From CAG-877 sp963645945 (GTDB lineage Bacteria > Bacillota_I > Bacilli_A > RF39 > UBA660): 16,485 bases of DNA. Positions 1 through 6,726 of the stretch are shown piece by piece. A program made the position numbers and the translations under genes. The notes under the pieces are model-generated. The model made no database searches and had not been told where the DNA came from. It worked only from the letters and a program-made list of their open reading frames with translations. Position 1 is the stretch's first letter; each line of letters opens with the position of its first letter. The stretch lies in NCBI GenBank assembly GCA_963645945.1, contig CAVIUA010000038.1, forward strand, positions 1-16,485, written 5' to 3'.

Positions 1-965
1 AATTCATCCATTGAAGAAATGTATTTTTGATCTTGTATAACTCTAAATTTTTCATATTCTTTTTCAGCTTTTTCTACTGCTTCTTTATGAGATACGATGC
101 CACTATTATTTAATACTTCTTTTCTTCTAAATTTTAATAAATCATCAGTTGCATTTATCCAGTCCTTCATTGTCATAACATGTCTTTGTTTTGCCTCATC
201 TTCAGCAAATACTAAAAACATATTTGTTAAATCTTTTAAATTATTCATTTCTTCTTCGCTTAAATAATTTTTTGCAATAACTACATCATACTTATATATT
301 AAACCATCAGGAGAATTTTTCCAATTAGTTAGTCCCATATGCTCTTTTTCCGAATTTACTCTATTATACATTAATTCAGCAGCAGTATGCCCACTTATAG
401 CATAATGTAACTTATTTTGAACTATTTTAAAGAAAGTATAAGCTTCCTCTGATTTGGGATTGTAATCTGTTGCTGTTGCAATAAATAAATCAGTAATTTT
501 TTGATATGCCATTCTTTCGCTAACTCTAATTGTTTTGATACGTTCTAATAATTCATCAAAATATTTTGTATCATATTTATTTCCATTTATAAAACGTTCA
601 TCATTTAAAGCAAAACCTTTAGTTATATATTCTTTTAATATTTTTGTAGCCCATATTCTAAATTCTGTTGCTTTTTTAGAATTAACTCTGTACCCTACAG
701 CAATTATGGCATCTAAGCTATAAATGGTTGTGTTATATTTTTTTCCATCATCGGCAGTTAACGAGCATTTCTCGGTAACTGATTTTTTATCTAATTCATT
801 ATCTTCAAATATATGTTTCAAGTGTAAACTTATATTATCTGTAGAACATTCAAAAACTTTTGACATACCTTTTTGTGATAGCCATAAAGTTTCATCTTTA
901 TAAATAGCATCTACTACAATATTTCCTTCTTTATTTTTATATATAATTAGTTTATTATCTTCCAC
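1..965 (-). CDS. rhuM: RhuM family protein (3' end cut by window edge)
   Basis: The minus frame is open from 965 to the window edge, 321 codons, and lacks only its C-terminal end. I translated it by hand. The start is GTG at 965-963, preceded by GGAG with a 7-base spacer; a TTG just upstream is too close to that site. The N-terminal part has the family pattern: VDAIYKDETLWLSQK near residue 18, an HTH-like stretch, then IYSLDAIIAVGYRVNSKKAT and FRIWATKILKEYITKGF. The C-terminal half (NKLHYAISGHTAAELMYNR, later EDEAKQRH) also fits the family. RhuM proteins were named from a Salmonella pathogenicity island; they occur widely on mobile islands and their biochemical role is not settled. The gene is separated by 316 bases from the next gene upstream, so it probably has its own promoter. 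Family assignment is firm, function is not. Confidence 0.88.
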   Translation of the reverse strand, partial: MEDNKLIIYKNKEGNIVVDAIYKDETLWLSQKGMSKVFECSTDNISLHLKHIFEDNELDKKSVTEKCSLTADDGKKYNTTIYSLDAIIAVGYRVNSKKATEFRIWATKILKEYITKGFALNDERFINGNKYDTKYFDELLERIKTIRVSERMAYQKITDLFIATATDYNPKSEEAYTFFKIVQNKLHYAISGHTAAELMYNRVNSEKEHMGLTNWKNSPDGLIYKYDVVIAKNYLSEEEMNNLKDLTNMFLVFAEDEAKQRHVMTMKDWINATDDLLKFRRKEVLNNSGIVSHKEAVEKAEKEYEKFRVIQDQKYISSMDE

Positions 966-1117
966 CAATACTCTCCTTTCCCCTAGTTTTTCATAATTTC
1001 TACACTTATCAATTTAAATCAAAATTTATTAAAAAATATTCTAAAACGTAAATAGCATTTAATAAGAATACTCTTTATTTTTAATAATTTTAATCGTTTT
1101 TCATTCATTTAAGTATA

Positions 1118-1134
1118 GTGGACTTAAAATCCAT
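1118..1134 (+). other. tRNA-Leu(UAA) anticodon-arm look-alike, possible attachment-site core
   Basis: GTGGA, then the seven-base loop CTTAAAA, then TCCAT form a 5-bp stem (last pair G-U) with the canonical anticodon loop C-U-UAA-A-A of tRNA-Leu. No other tRNA arm is recognisable on either side, so this is not a tRNA gene. Tyrosine integrases often recombine at anticodon arms, so it could be the core of an old attachment site beside the rhuM/dinD islet. It could equally be an operator, because it lies just upstream of a minus-strand TATACT, or a chance match. Confidence 0.3.
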
Positions 1135-1196
1135 AAATAATTTAACATGTTATTTATGTTTTTTTCATTCACATAAATTAAGTATTTATTTCCTTT

Positions 1197-1205
1197 AGTA
1201 TAACA
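1197..1205 (-). promoter_or_regulatory. Possible extended -10 promoter for rhuM
   Basis: The minus strand reads TGTTATACT, an extended -10 (TGn plus a hexamer one base off TATAAT). No good -35 is seen. It lies about 230 bases upstream of the rhuM start and has the same form as the promoters upstream of the 216-residue gene, tag and rplS. Confidence 0.35.
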
Positions 1206-1281
1206 TAAAAATGGCGGATTTGAAATCTATCAAACATATCAAACACTTTAATATTTTCCCTTATAAAATCATCTATCAAAA

Positions 1282-1932
1282 TTATTTTCTAACTTTACTC
1301 TTTTGATATACATATTCTTCAATATGTATTTGATGTCCGTAGTCACTTACATCATCTATTTCCTGTAATCCTTTAAACATTCTCATAAAGATAACATTAA
1401 AAGGAGTATATCTACTTCCTGAATTACGAAATCTAACTCCTATCATTCCTAAAGTATTATATTCTCTATCATATCCTTCAATATATGATTGTGTCTTAAA
1501 TTCAATTAAAAACTTATCTTCACACTTTTTAATAGAAACCATATTAGCTACTTCAAAACCAGTTTCATCTGATACCCAAGTAACAGTTCCATCATCACTA
1601 TCATATAAGTCATTATAGTGTGACATATTATATTTTCTTTCCCGCATCTTTTGGAATTTCATATCTGATGAAATCTTTATTTCCTCGCCATCAAAAATAT
1701 TAATAGTCCCTATGTCATATAACAATTTTTCAAACAGTGAATATATTTGATAGTTTTCTTTAGTAATTTCAAAATAATCATAGGCATATTCTTCAACCTC
1801 AACACAGTCAGTATTTCTAATAATCCAATGTAAATCTCCCGTACCAGCAAATACTATTGATAAAGTTTTATTTTCATCTACTAAATGAATATCTTTAGTA
1901 CCATAATCATTATCGCTTAATATTACTCTCAC
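1282..1932 (-). CDS. Unrecognised 216-residue acidic protein
   Basis: I do not recognise this protein. The start is GTG at 1932-1930, behind GGAG with a 7-base spacer. It has no signal peptide or membrane segment and is probably cytoplasmic. The composition is acidic and rich in aromatic residues, with alternating hydrophobic patches suggesting a mostly beta N-terminal half (RVILSDNDYG, then TLSIVFAGTGDLHWIIRN around residues 23-40). A patch VGVRFRN-like (IGVRFRNSGSRY, about 164-175) and a basic end (QKSKVRK) are the only notable features. It starts 45 bases after dinD and has its own extended -10, so it may be cotranscribed with dinD or expressed alone. Its position between dinD and rhuM suggests accessory DNA. 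No function is proposed. Confidence 0.7.
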   Translation of the reverse strand: MRVILSDNDYGTKDIHLVDENKTLSIVFAGTGDLHWIIRNTDCVEVEEYAYDYFEITKENYQIYSLFEKLLYDIGTINIFDGEEIKISSDMKFQKMRERKYNMSHYNDLYDSDDGTVTWVSDETGFEVANMVSIKKCEDKFLIEFKTQSYIEGYDREYNTLGMIGVRFRNSGSRYTPFNVIFMRMFKGLQEIDDVSDYGHQIHIEEYVYQKSKVRK

Positions 1933-1962
1933 AAAAATTCTCCTCTTGGTTCAATACCATAT

Positions 1963-1971
1963 ATTATAACA
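1963..1971 (-). promoter_or_regulatory. Extended -10 promoter before the 216-residue gene
   Basis: The minus strand reads TGTTATAAT, a perfect extended -10, in the 45-base gap after dinD. No good -35 is present 16-18 bases further up, inside the dinD 3' end. The start point would fall about 12 bases before the Shine-Dalgarno site of the 216-residue gene. Confidence 0.5.
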
Positions 1972-1977
1972 CCAGTT

Positions 1978-2820
1978 TTATTTTGTTCCTATAAGTTTCT
2001 TATTTTCTTGTTGCTTCTTTTCTCTTTCAAGTTCTTTTAAACTCTTTTCAGGAGTAGGCATTTCTTCAGGCATCATTCCACCAATATCAGCAATGGCTTT
2101 TCGAACCTTTTTACCTACTTCATAATGAACACTTCTAGCCTCATTTTCCCCTTGTACATTATCTCTTAGAAGTTTTTGTTTAGTTTGATTTATTCTAAAC
2201 AAATTAGCTACCAACTCATCTTCATTCATATTATCTAAAATATCTTCTCTATAACGTAGTTTTTTTCTTTTCGCAATATCATTAGCAGTCTCACCATTAT
2301 ATAATCCTCTATATCCAGCATTATGAAATTCAGCCATATTTTTAACACCAGCAGAAGATGCAACTTTTTGCAATGTATAATTATCTTGTCTCGTTAATTT
2401 TCTCTGGTAAAATCTTTTTTCATCATCTGACAAAGAATCGTATTCTTGTTCTGTTATTTCTTGCTTTCTAGTTTGAATAGCAAAATAAGTTTGCCCAAGA
2501 GCTACAGACTTTTTTCTAGGATTTGCATTTTGAACTATTAAATAACATGCATATCTGGATAAACGATAATCAAGCACGTTTTGAACATTGCCCTTACCAC
2601 CAACTATCGGTTTCCTGAATTCAGGAAAGTGATCTAAAACATTATTATTACTAGTTTCACAAGCAACCATTGCACGTTTTATAACTTTATGAAAATTCTC
2701 CCATTTACTATATTCTAGTAGTGGCATCAATTCTCTTGCTTCCCAAAACTCATTTCCATATTCATCAATATGTTTTATACTTTCAAAAGTTTTTTCTTCA
2801 TATTCTTCTATATTATTCAT
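1978..2820 (-). CDS. dinD: DNA damage-inducible protein D (DinD)
   Basis: The 280-residue product matches E. coli DinD (about 274 residues) along its whole length: WEARELMPLLEYSKW near residues 26-40, LSRYACYLIVQN at 87-98, GQTYFAIQTR at 109-118, AGYRGLYNG at 168-176, and the C-terminal GGMMPEEMPTPEKS at 247-260. The N-terminal half is a Bro-N-type domain, as in phage antirepressors. E. coli DinD is induced in the SOS response and is reported to interfere with RecA filaments; that role is only inferred here. The start ATG has GGAGG with a 9-base spacer. I found no canonical Gram-positive SOS box (GAAC-N4-GTTC) upstream, but a related dyad lies just above a TATAAT. The gene sits in an accessory-looking stretch with rhuM, which fits the frequent occurrence of both families on mobile islands. 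Confidence 0.93.
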   Translation of the reverse strand: MNNIEEYEEKTFESIKHIDEYGNEFWEARELMPLLEYSKWENFHKVIKRAMVACETSNNNVLDHFPEFRKPIVGGKGNVQNVLDYRLSRYACYLIVQNANPRKKSVALGQTYFAIQTRKQEITEQEYDSLSDDEKRFYQRKLTRQDNYTLQKVASSAGVKNMAEFHNAGYRGLYNGETANDIAKRKKLRYREDILDNMNEDELVANLFRINQTKQKLLRDNVQGENEARSVHYEVGKKVRKAIADIGGMMPEEMPTPEKSLKELEREKKQQENKKLIGTK

Positions 2821-2911
2821 TCCTACTAACCTCCCTCATTGTACATGATATCAACCATTTTCTATTATATTTATATGAAGATTTATATAATACTCTTATT
2901 ACTTCATTTAT

Positions 2912-2936
2912 ATTATAGTTTTTTGAAACAAGTTTC
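2912..2936 (-). promoter_or_regulatory. dinD -10 with adjacent 12-bp dyad, possible operator
   Basis: The minus strand has TATAAT (2917-2912), preceded after 7 bases by the perfect palindrome GAAACTTGTTTC (2936-2925). No good -35 is visible. A dyad here would lie in the promoter spacer, a usual repressor position. It shares the outer GAA...TTC of a Gram-positive SOS box but is not the consensus, so LexA control is a guess. Confidence 0.4.
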
Positions 2937-3002
2937 CCACAAATATTTACAAAATCATTAATATTTATTTTGTTTTCACTATACTGCTATTTTACATTGC
3001 AA

Positions 3003-3027
3003 TTAAAAAACAGGACTAAATCCTGTT
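3003..3027 (-). terminator. Rho-independent terminator after the HExxH peptidase gene
   Basis: The minus strand folds AACAGGA, loop TTTAG, TCCTGTT as a perfect 7-bp stem, followed directly by a T run ending in AATT. It lies 22 bases beyond the stop of the HExxH gene and separates that unit from dinD. Confidence 0.85.
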
Positions 3028-3048
3028 CATATAAACATTAATTTTCTT

Positions 3049-3729
3049 CTACTTACTTTTTATTGAGTTACTCTTATCATTATATTTTTCATTATAATAA
3101 TTAATTGCCTTAACTAATAAATTATTTTTTACTATCTTAATTTGCTCCTTATCTCTCAGTAAATCCACAAAACTATCTTTACCAAAAGTATCTATCAAAT
3201 AACTAACCATTAAATATGAATAATCATAGCTATCATAATCATGCATACCAAATTCATTTTCTATCTCTTCTTGATTAGGAATTGGATTATTATTTATATA
3301 ATTTTCCATCAACCATTTAATGCCCCTAGAATACGTGCCATCTAAATATTTTGCTATACCCTCATTTAACCATTCCGGTGTTGTTCCAAATAATGTGAAT
3401 TGAATTCCATGTATCAATTCATGAAATATTACTTTCTCATACTCAGTCTTTGACCATTCATTGTTAAAAGAATCATTGCTCGGTTCAAAAAAATTAAGTG
3501 AATTATCTTCATCTTTATGACAAGCGCACATATAATCAGGATCATTTTTAAATCCTCTTTTTTTAAGTCCATCAACCAATTCACCTATACTGTCATAAAC
3601 ATATATATCAAAAGGTAATTCAACTTCTTCACTATTAAAGAATGCAAATATTTCACCTTTTCTTCCATCTATAATATCATCAATTATTTGACCATAATTT
3701 GAACTACTATTCTGTATTATATACCTCAT
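3049..3729 (-). CDS. HExxH zinc metallopeptidase-like protein (gluzincin type)
   Basis: The 226-residue product has the zinc site HELIH at residues 103-107, followed by PEWLNEGIAKYL, in which E123 would be the third zinc ligand. This HExxH...E arrangement with WLNEG is typical of the peptidase MA-like (gluzincin) group. The flanking text (about 40-60 before the site, helical 165-210 after it) fits a small stand-alone catalytic domain. No signal peptide or membrane segment is present, so it appears cytosolic, or released by lysis. The start ATG has only a weak purine-rich Shine-Dalgarno (GTGAGA); no better start lies upstream because ATG TAA precedes it. It ends with TAG just before a strong terminator, and the M15 peptidase gene lies 78 bases upstream. 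The substrate is unknown. Confidence 0.82.
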   Translation of the reverse strand: MRYIIQNSSSNYGQIIDDIIDGRKGEIFAFFNSEEVELPFDIYVYDSIGELVDGLKKRGFKNDPDYMCACHKDEDNSLNFFEPSNDSFNNEWSKTEYEKVIFHELIHGIQFTLFGTTPEWLNEGIAKYLDGTYSRGIKWLMENYINNNPIPNQEEIENEFGMHDYDSYDYSYLMVSYLIDTFGKDSFVDLLRDKEQIKIVKNNLLVKAINYYNEKYNDKSNSIKSK

Positions 3730-3807
3730 AATTACATCTCACTTTTAAACTATATTTTATTTTTTAATATAATAATCTTTAACTCCCAAATAAATTTGAA
3801 ATCATTT

Positions 3808-4545
3808 CTAATTTGTCATCCCATGAATTCGATTTACTCTTTCCATTACCTCAGTAATTTTACTAGCATTAGGTTCAAAATGTTGCCAGTCACAAGACCA
3901 TAAGTTTGACTGTTGCGGCCAAATTCCGCCACACTCAAATCCTACAGAATCAAATGCACAACAAACCCAATCTCCTAACGTAATAATATGTGGATCACTC
4001 TTAGCCTTTTCTTCTCTATCTATTAATACACTTTTTTCATATTCAGAAAGTGAAGAAACATCAAAAGTACCATCACTATTTCTAAGTGTATATGGATTTG
4101 ATAAAGGATTTATATCAATGGCAATACCTAAAGCATGATTAGATAAATTACCTTTTCCAACTATACTTCTAAAACAAAAAGAACTACTATTATTATTTAA
4201 AACACTATTTCTATCAGTTTTATCAGTATCACCAGATACCCAGAAGTCATCAATTAATCTCATACTATTTATTTGATATTTCTCCTCAAACAACTTAGAA
4301 AAAACTTCTCTAGTTTCGTCTAATATAGCCTTATGAATAATTAATTCACCTACTTTAACTTTTCCATCATAACCATAATGAAGAAGTCTTACATAAGCCA
4401 AATCTTTAAGTGAAACATACTCATTATCTTGAAAACTTTTTCCATAAATTCGATTATATACAGAATCATTTTCCTCTATATCGCATTTCTCAAAAATATA
4501 TTTATCAAACTCAACAGTCTCTCCTATTTTATATTCCTTCAACAT
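3808..4545 (-). CDS. M15 family peptidoglycan peptidase (D-Ala-D-Ala carboxypeptidase / L-Ala-D-Glu type)
   Basis: This 245-residue product has the M15 zinc site: SNHALGIAIDINP, with H137 and D144 spaced seven apart, and DWQHFEP, with catalytic D219 and third ligand H222. The D-x-x-H order is that of the Ply500-type enzymes rather than the E-x-x-H of VanX. The upstream block LLHYGYDGKVKVGELIIHKAI and FRSIVGKG are also typical of the roughly 250-residue M15 proteins of Clostridia. It should hydrolyse peptide cross-links or stem peptides of cell-wall peptidoglycan. I see no signal peptide, which is unusual for a wall enzyme and recalls phage endolysins. I chose the ATG at 4545 because AGGTG lies 6 bases before it; a GTG three codons upstream is part of that ribosome site. 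It precedes the HExxH gene, probably in one transcript. Confidence 0.88.
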   Translation of the reverse strand: MLKEYKIGETVEFDKYIFEKCDIEENDSVYNRIYGKSFQDNEYVSLKDLAYVRLLHYGYDGKVKVGELIIHKAILDETREVFSKLFEEKYQINSMRLIDDFWVSGDTDKTDRNSVLNNNSSSFCFRSIVGKGNLSNHALGIAIDINPLSNPYTLRNSDGTFDVSSLSEYEKSVLIDREEKAKSDPHIITLGDWVCCAFDSVGFECGGIWPQQSNLWSCDWQHFEPNASKITEVMERVNRIHGMTN

Positions 4546-4736
4546 AATAATCACCTATTCAAATATATAAACATTTTGCAAAATCTCTTTACTTATATCT
4601 TATCACATAATCAATAACGTTTAGAACAAAAATAACCCACCAAATACAATTTTTTAACTTAGTAATTCATATTTCTAACACTTTACAATAACACTACAAC
4701 GTATTTACAAAAAGCATCACAAATTACATAAATAAG

Positions 4737-4745
4737 TGCTATAAT
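4737..4745 (+). promoter_or_regulatory. Extended -10 promoter of the repeat-protein gene
   Basis: TGCTATAAT is a perfect extended -10 on the plus strand. No good -35 is seen at 17 bases. Transcription would start near 4752, giving a leader of about 13 bases with AGGAGG at 4755-4760 and ATG at 4765. This is the only plus-strand promoter I can support. Confidence 0.6.
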
Positions 4746-4764
4746 AAAACAAATAGGAGGAAAT

Positions 4765-6020
4765 ATGAAAAAAAAAAAATTATAATAATTGTTAGTATTA
4801 TAGTAATATTAATTGCTGCTGGATTCACAGTATATAAACTAACAAAAAAAACAAACGACAATAAAACAGTCGATGTTGAAAAAAACAAAAAAGAAACTGG
4901 TTATACATTTAAAAGTCAAGACGGAGAAAAAATTACAATTAAAGCCGATAAATTAGTAACTGCAAAAGGCTTTGCAGGAGCAAGTAACTATAAATATTAT
5001 TTAAGAGGAACTACTCTATACTTCCGTGATATAAGTAGTAGTAAAAATGAAGAAATTATATTAGCTTACAATGTAAAAGACCTTTATCTTGATGGTGATA
5101 CAGTAGTTGCTGAACTTAAAGATAACGGAAAAGTTGTAAAAGAAAATGATTATATTACATACAAAAACAGAAAAAATGAAGAACAAAACAGTACCAACCA
5201 AAATGGAGAAGAAATAACAATAAATGCTGATAAAATTGTAACCGCAACAGGCTTTGCAGGAGCAAGTAACTATAAATATTATTTAAGAGGAACTACTCTA
5301 TACTTCCGTGATATAAGTAGTAGTAAAAATGAAGAAATTATATTAGCTTACAATGTAAAAGACCTTTATCTTGATGGTGATACAGTAGTTGCTGAACTTA
5401 AAGATAACGGAAAAGTTGTAAAAGAAAATGATTATATTACATACAAAAACAGAAAAAATGAAGAACAAAACAGTACCAACCAAAATGGAGAAGAAATAAC
5501 AATAAATGCTGATAAAATTGTAACCGCAACAGGCTTTGCAGGAGCAAGTAACTATAAATATTATTTAAGAGGAACTACTCTATACTTCCGTGATATAAGT
5601 AGTAGTAAAAATGAAGAGATTATATTAGCTTATAATGTAAAAGATATTTATCTTGATGGTGACATGGTAGTAGCAGAACTACAAACAAATGGAAACATTG
5701 TAAAAGAAAATTCTCATATTACATACAAAAAACAAAATGAATACAAAGAAGTTTATAAATTGACTACTCAAGATGGCAAAGAAATAACGATAAATGCTGA
5801 TAAGTTAGTAACTGCAAAAGGATTTGCAGGAGCAAGTAATCATGTATTCTATTTAAAAGGACAAACACTATATTATAGAAATATAAGTACAGAAAGTAAT
5901 AAAGAAGAACTACTAGCCTATAACATAAACGACATTTTCGTTGAAGGAGACATGGTAGTCGCAACAAAACAAAGTAACAGTGAAATAATTACTGAAAACA
6001 ATTACATAACATATAGATAA
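4765..6020 (+). CDS. Membrane-anchored tandem-repeat protein, out of frame at an A12 tract (phase-variable candidate)
   Basis: AGGAGG (4755-4760) and ATG (4765) lead into 12 consecutive A (4768-4779), after which the start frame stops at TAA (4783-4785), giving only MKKKKL. The next frame is open from the tract to TAA at 6018-6020. With one A more, or two fewer, the product is about 418 residues: MKKKKIIIIVSIIVILIAAG, a clear signal anchor (about 6-25), a lysine/asparagine-rich linker, then four repeats of about 94, 94, 96 and 80 residues. Each repeat reads GE-ITI-ADK-VTA-GFAGASN, then a strand-rich part LYFRDIS, LAYNVKD, DGD-VVAEL, YITYK. The first two repeats are identical in DNA. The repeats are predicted beta-rich and extracellular; I do not recognise the family. 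A -1 ribosomal shift or RNA polymerase slippage on the A run would also restore the frame. A sequencing error in the homopolymer is the main alternative. Confidence 0.75.
4768..4779 (+). repeat. A12 homopolymer in codons 2-5 of the repeat-protein gene
   Basis: Twelve uninterrupted A directly after the start codon. Thirteen or ten A would join the start to the long downstream frame. Long A runs just inside a gene are known sites of slipped-strand mutation and of transcript slippage. Confidence 0.95.
4967..5617 (+). repeat. 282-base tandem direct repeat, two identical copies and part of a third
   Basis: Bases 4967-5335 are identical to the bases 282 further on, which I checked by reading. Units begin at GGCTTTGCAGG at 4968, 5250 and 5532, with a diverged fourth unit beginning GGATTTGCAGG at 5820 (spacing 288). 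The first mismatch between units 2 and 3 is at 5618. The period is 94 codons, so copy-number changes keep the frame. Confidence 0.95.
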
Positions 6021-6050
6021 AATATATGAATGAAATTACAATAAAGAAAG

Positions 6051-6076
6051 AAGTGAACAATTAAATGTTCACTTTT
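6051..6076. terminator. Hairpin between convergent genes, probably a bidirectional terminator
   Basis: AAGTGAACA and TGTTCACTT form a perfect 9-bp stem with a 6-base loop. On the plus strand it is followed by TTAATA, on the minus strand by CTTTCTTT. It lies between the ends of the repeat-protein gene and ogt. The T runs are modest, so strength may differ by direction. Confidence 0.75.
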
Positions 6077-6102
6077 AATATGCAAAAATTTTAAAATAAC
6101 TA

Positions 6103-6627
6103 TTATTTTCTCTTTACAAAAAACTTATTCATATCATTACCTTCAAGTTTTAAAAGTTCAATTTTATTATCAATGCCACCGCCATAGCCAGTTAAATTGC
6201 CATTTGCACCTACAACTCTATGACAAGGAACAATAATACAAATAGGATTCCATCCAACTGCACCACCTACAGCTTGACTAGACATTTTCGCTATTCCTCT
6301 TTTTTTAGCAATCATCTTAGCTATATCATTGTAAGTTAAAACATCTCCATAAGAAATTGTATTCATTATTTCAAAGACTTCTTCGCGAAATGGTGTCAAA
6401 TCATTGATTTTATATTTTGGCGTAAAAGATGGAATTTTCCCAGAAAAATAAATATCAAGCCAAGAACTAGTCTCTTCAAATACTAATAAATTCTTAGTTT
6501 CCATATCACCAGTATGTTTTAAATCATCCTTTGATCCAACAAAACATAGACCAGTTAAATATTCTCCATCACTACACATTATCATATCAGAAAAATTACT
6601 TGGAGTTTTATACATACACTTATACAT
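6103..6627 (-). CDS. ogt: Methylated-DNA--protein-cysteine S-methyltransferase
   Basis: The product (174 residues) removes alkyl groups from O6-alkylguanine in DNA by transferring them to its own cysteine, a one-time repair reaction in the cytoplasm. The acceptor motif PCHRVV is present, C135 in this numbering, preceded by SSQAVGGAVGWNP and followed by GNLTGYGGGIDNKIELL, all typical of the C-terminal MGMT domain; the HTH part PFREEVFEIMNTISYGDVLTYNDIA lies just before. I chose ATG at 6627 because GGGTGA stands 6 bases upstream; an ATG five codons earlier has no such site. The gene appears to be transcribed alone, facing the repeat-protein gene across a shared hairpin. Confidence 0.95.
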   Translation of the reverse strand: MYKCMYKTPSNFSDMIMCSDGEYLTGLCFVGSKDDLKHTGDMETKNLLVFEETSSWLDIYFSGKIPSFTPKYKINDLTPFREEVFEIMNTISYGDVLTYNDIAKMIAKKRGIAKMSSQAVGGAVGWNPICIIVPCHRVVGANGNLTGYGGGIDNKIELLKLEGNDMNKFFVKRK

Positions 6628-6690
6628 CAAAATCACCCACATAAAACATTGATTACTTCAATATAATCTTATCATTACTAAATAATTTTT

Positions 6691-6721
6691 TCAAAAAAGA
6701 AAAACTAGTAAAAACTAGTTT
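6691..6721 (-). terminator. Rho-independent terminator after the M18 aminopeptidase gene
   Basis: On the minus strand AAACTAGT, loop TTTT, ACTAGTTT form an 8-bp perfect stem followed by a T-rich tail (TTCTTTTTT). It starts 6 bases after the gene's stop and separates it from ogt. Confidence 0.85.
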
Positions 6722-6726
6722 AATCT

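Larger units (their letters stand above)
966..1281. other. 316-base gene-free spacer between rhuM and the 216-residue gene
   Basis: I see no credible gene here on either strand. The spacer holds a possible rhuM promoter (extended -10 TGTTATACT on the minus strand at 1205-1197), a second TATACT at 1117-1112, and an anticodon-arm-like dyad at 1118-1134. A short tandem repeat of TATCAAACA sits near 1228-1246. No clear terminator hairpin follows the 216-residue gene. The length and content suit a regulatory spacer or an old insertion junction. Confidence 0.5.

Noticed and set aside
535..723. Plus-strand open frame opposite rhuM
   Set aside because: It lies wholly antisense to the well-supported rhuM frame and has no ribosome site or recognisable protein; other plus-strand frames opposite dinD, the helical-repeat gene, lepB and rplS were rejected for the same reason.
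1213..1230. Second anticodon-arm look-alike (GGATTTGAAATC, tRNA-Ser like)
   Set aside because: Only part of the stem pairs and the loop match is weak; it is a short AT-rich dyad that can arise by chance.
4573..4584. Palindrome ATTTTGCAAAAT upstream of the M15 gene as an operator
   Set aside because: Such AT-rich palindromes are common in this base composition, and no promoter was recognisable around it.
5764..5967. Minus-strand open frame within the repeat-protein gene
   Set aside because: It is antisense to the repeat units, has a low-complexity leucine/tyrosine-rich translation and no ribosome site.
4967..6020. CRISPR-like or other spaced repeat array
   Set aside because: The repeats are 282-288 bases long, contiguous and coding in one frame, with no short repeats or unique spacers.
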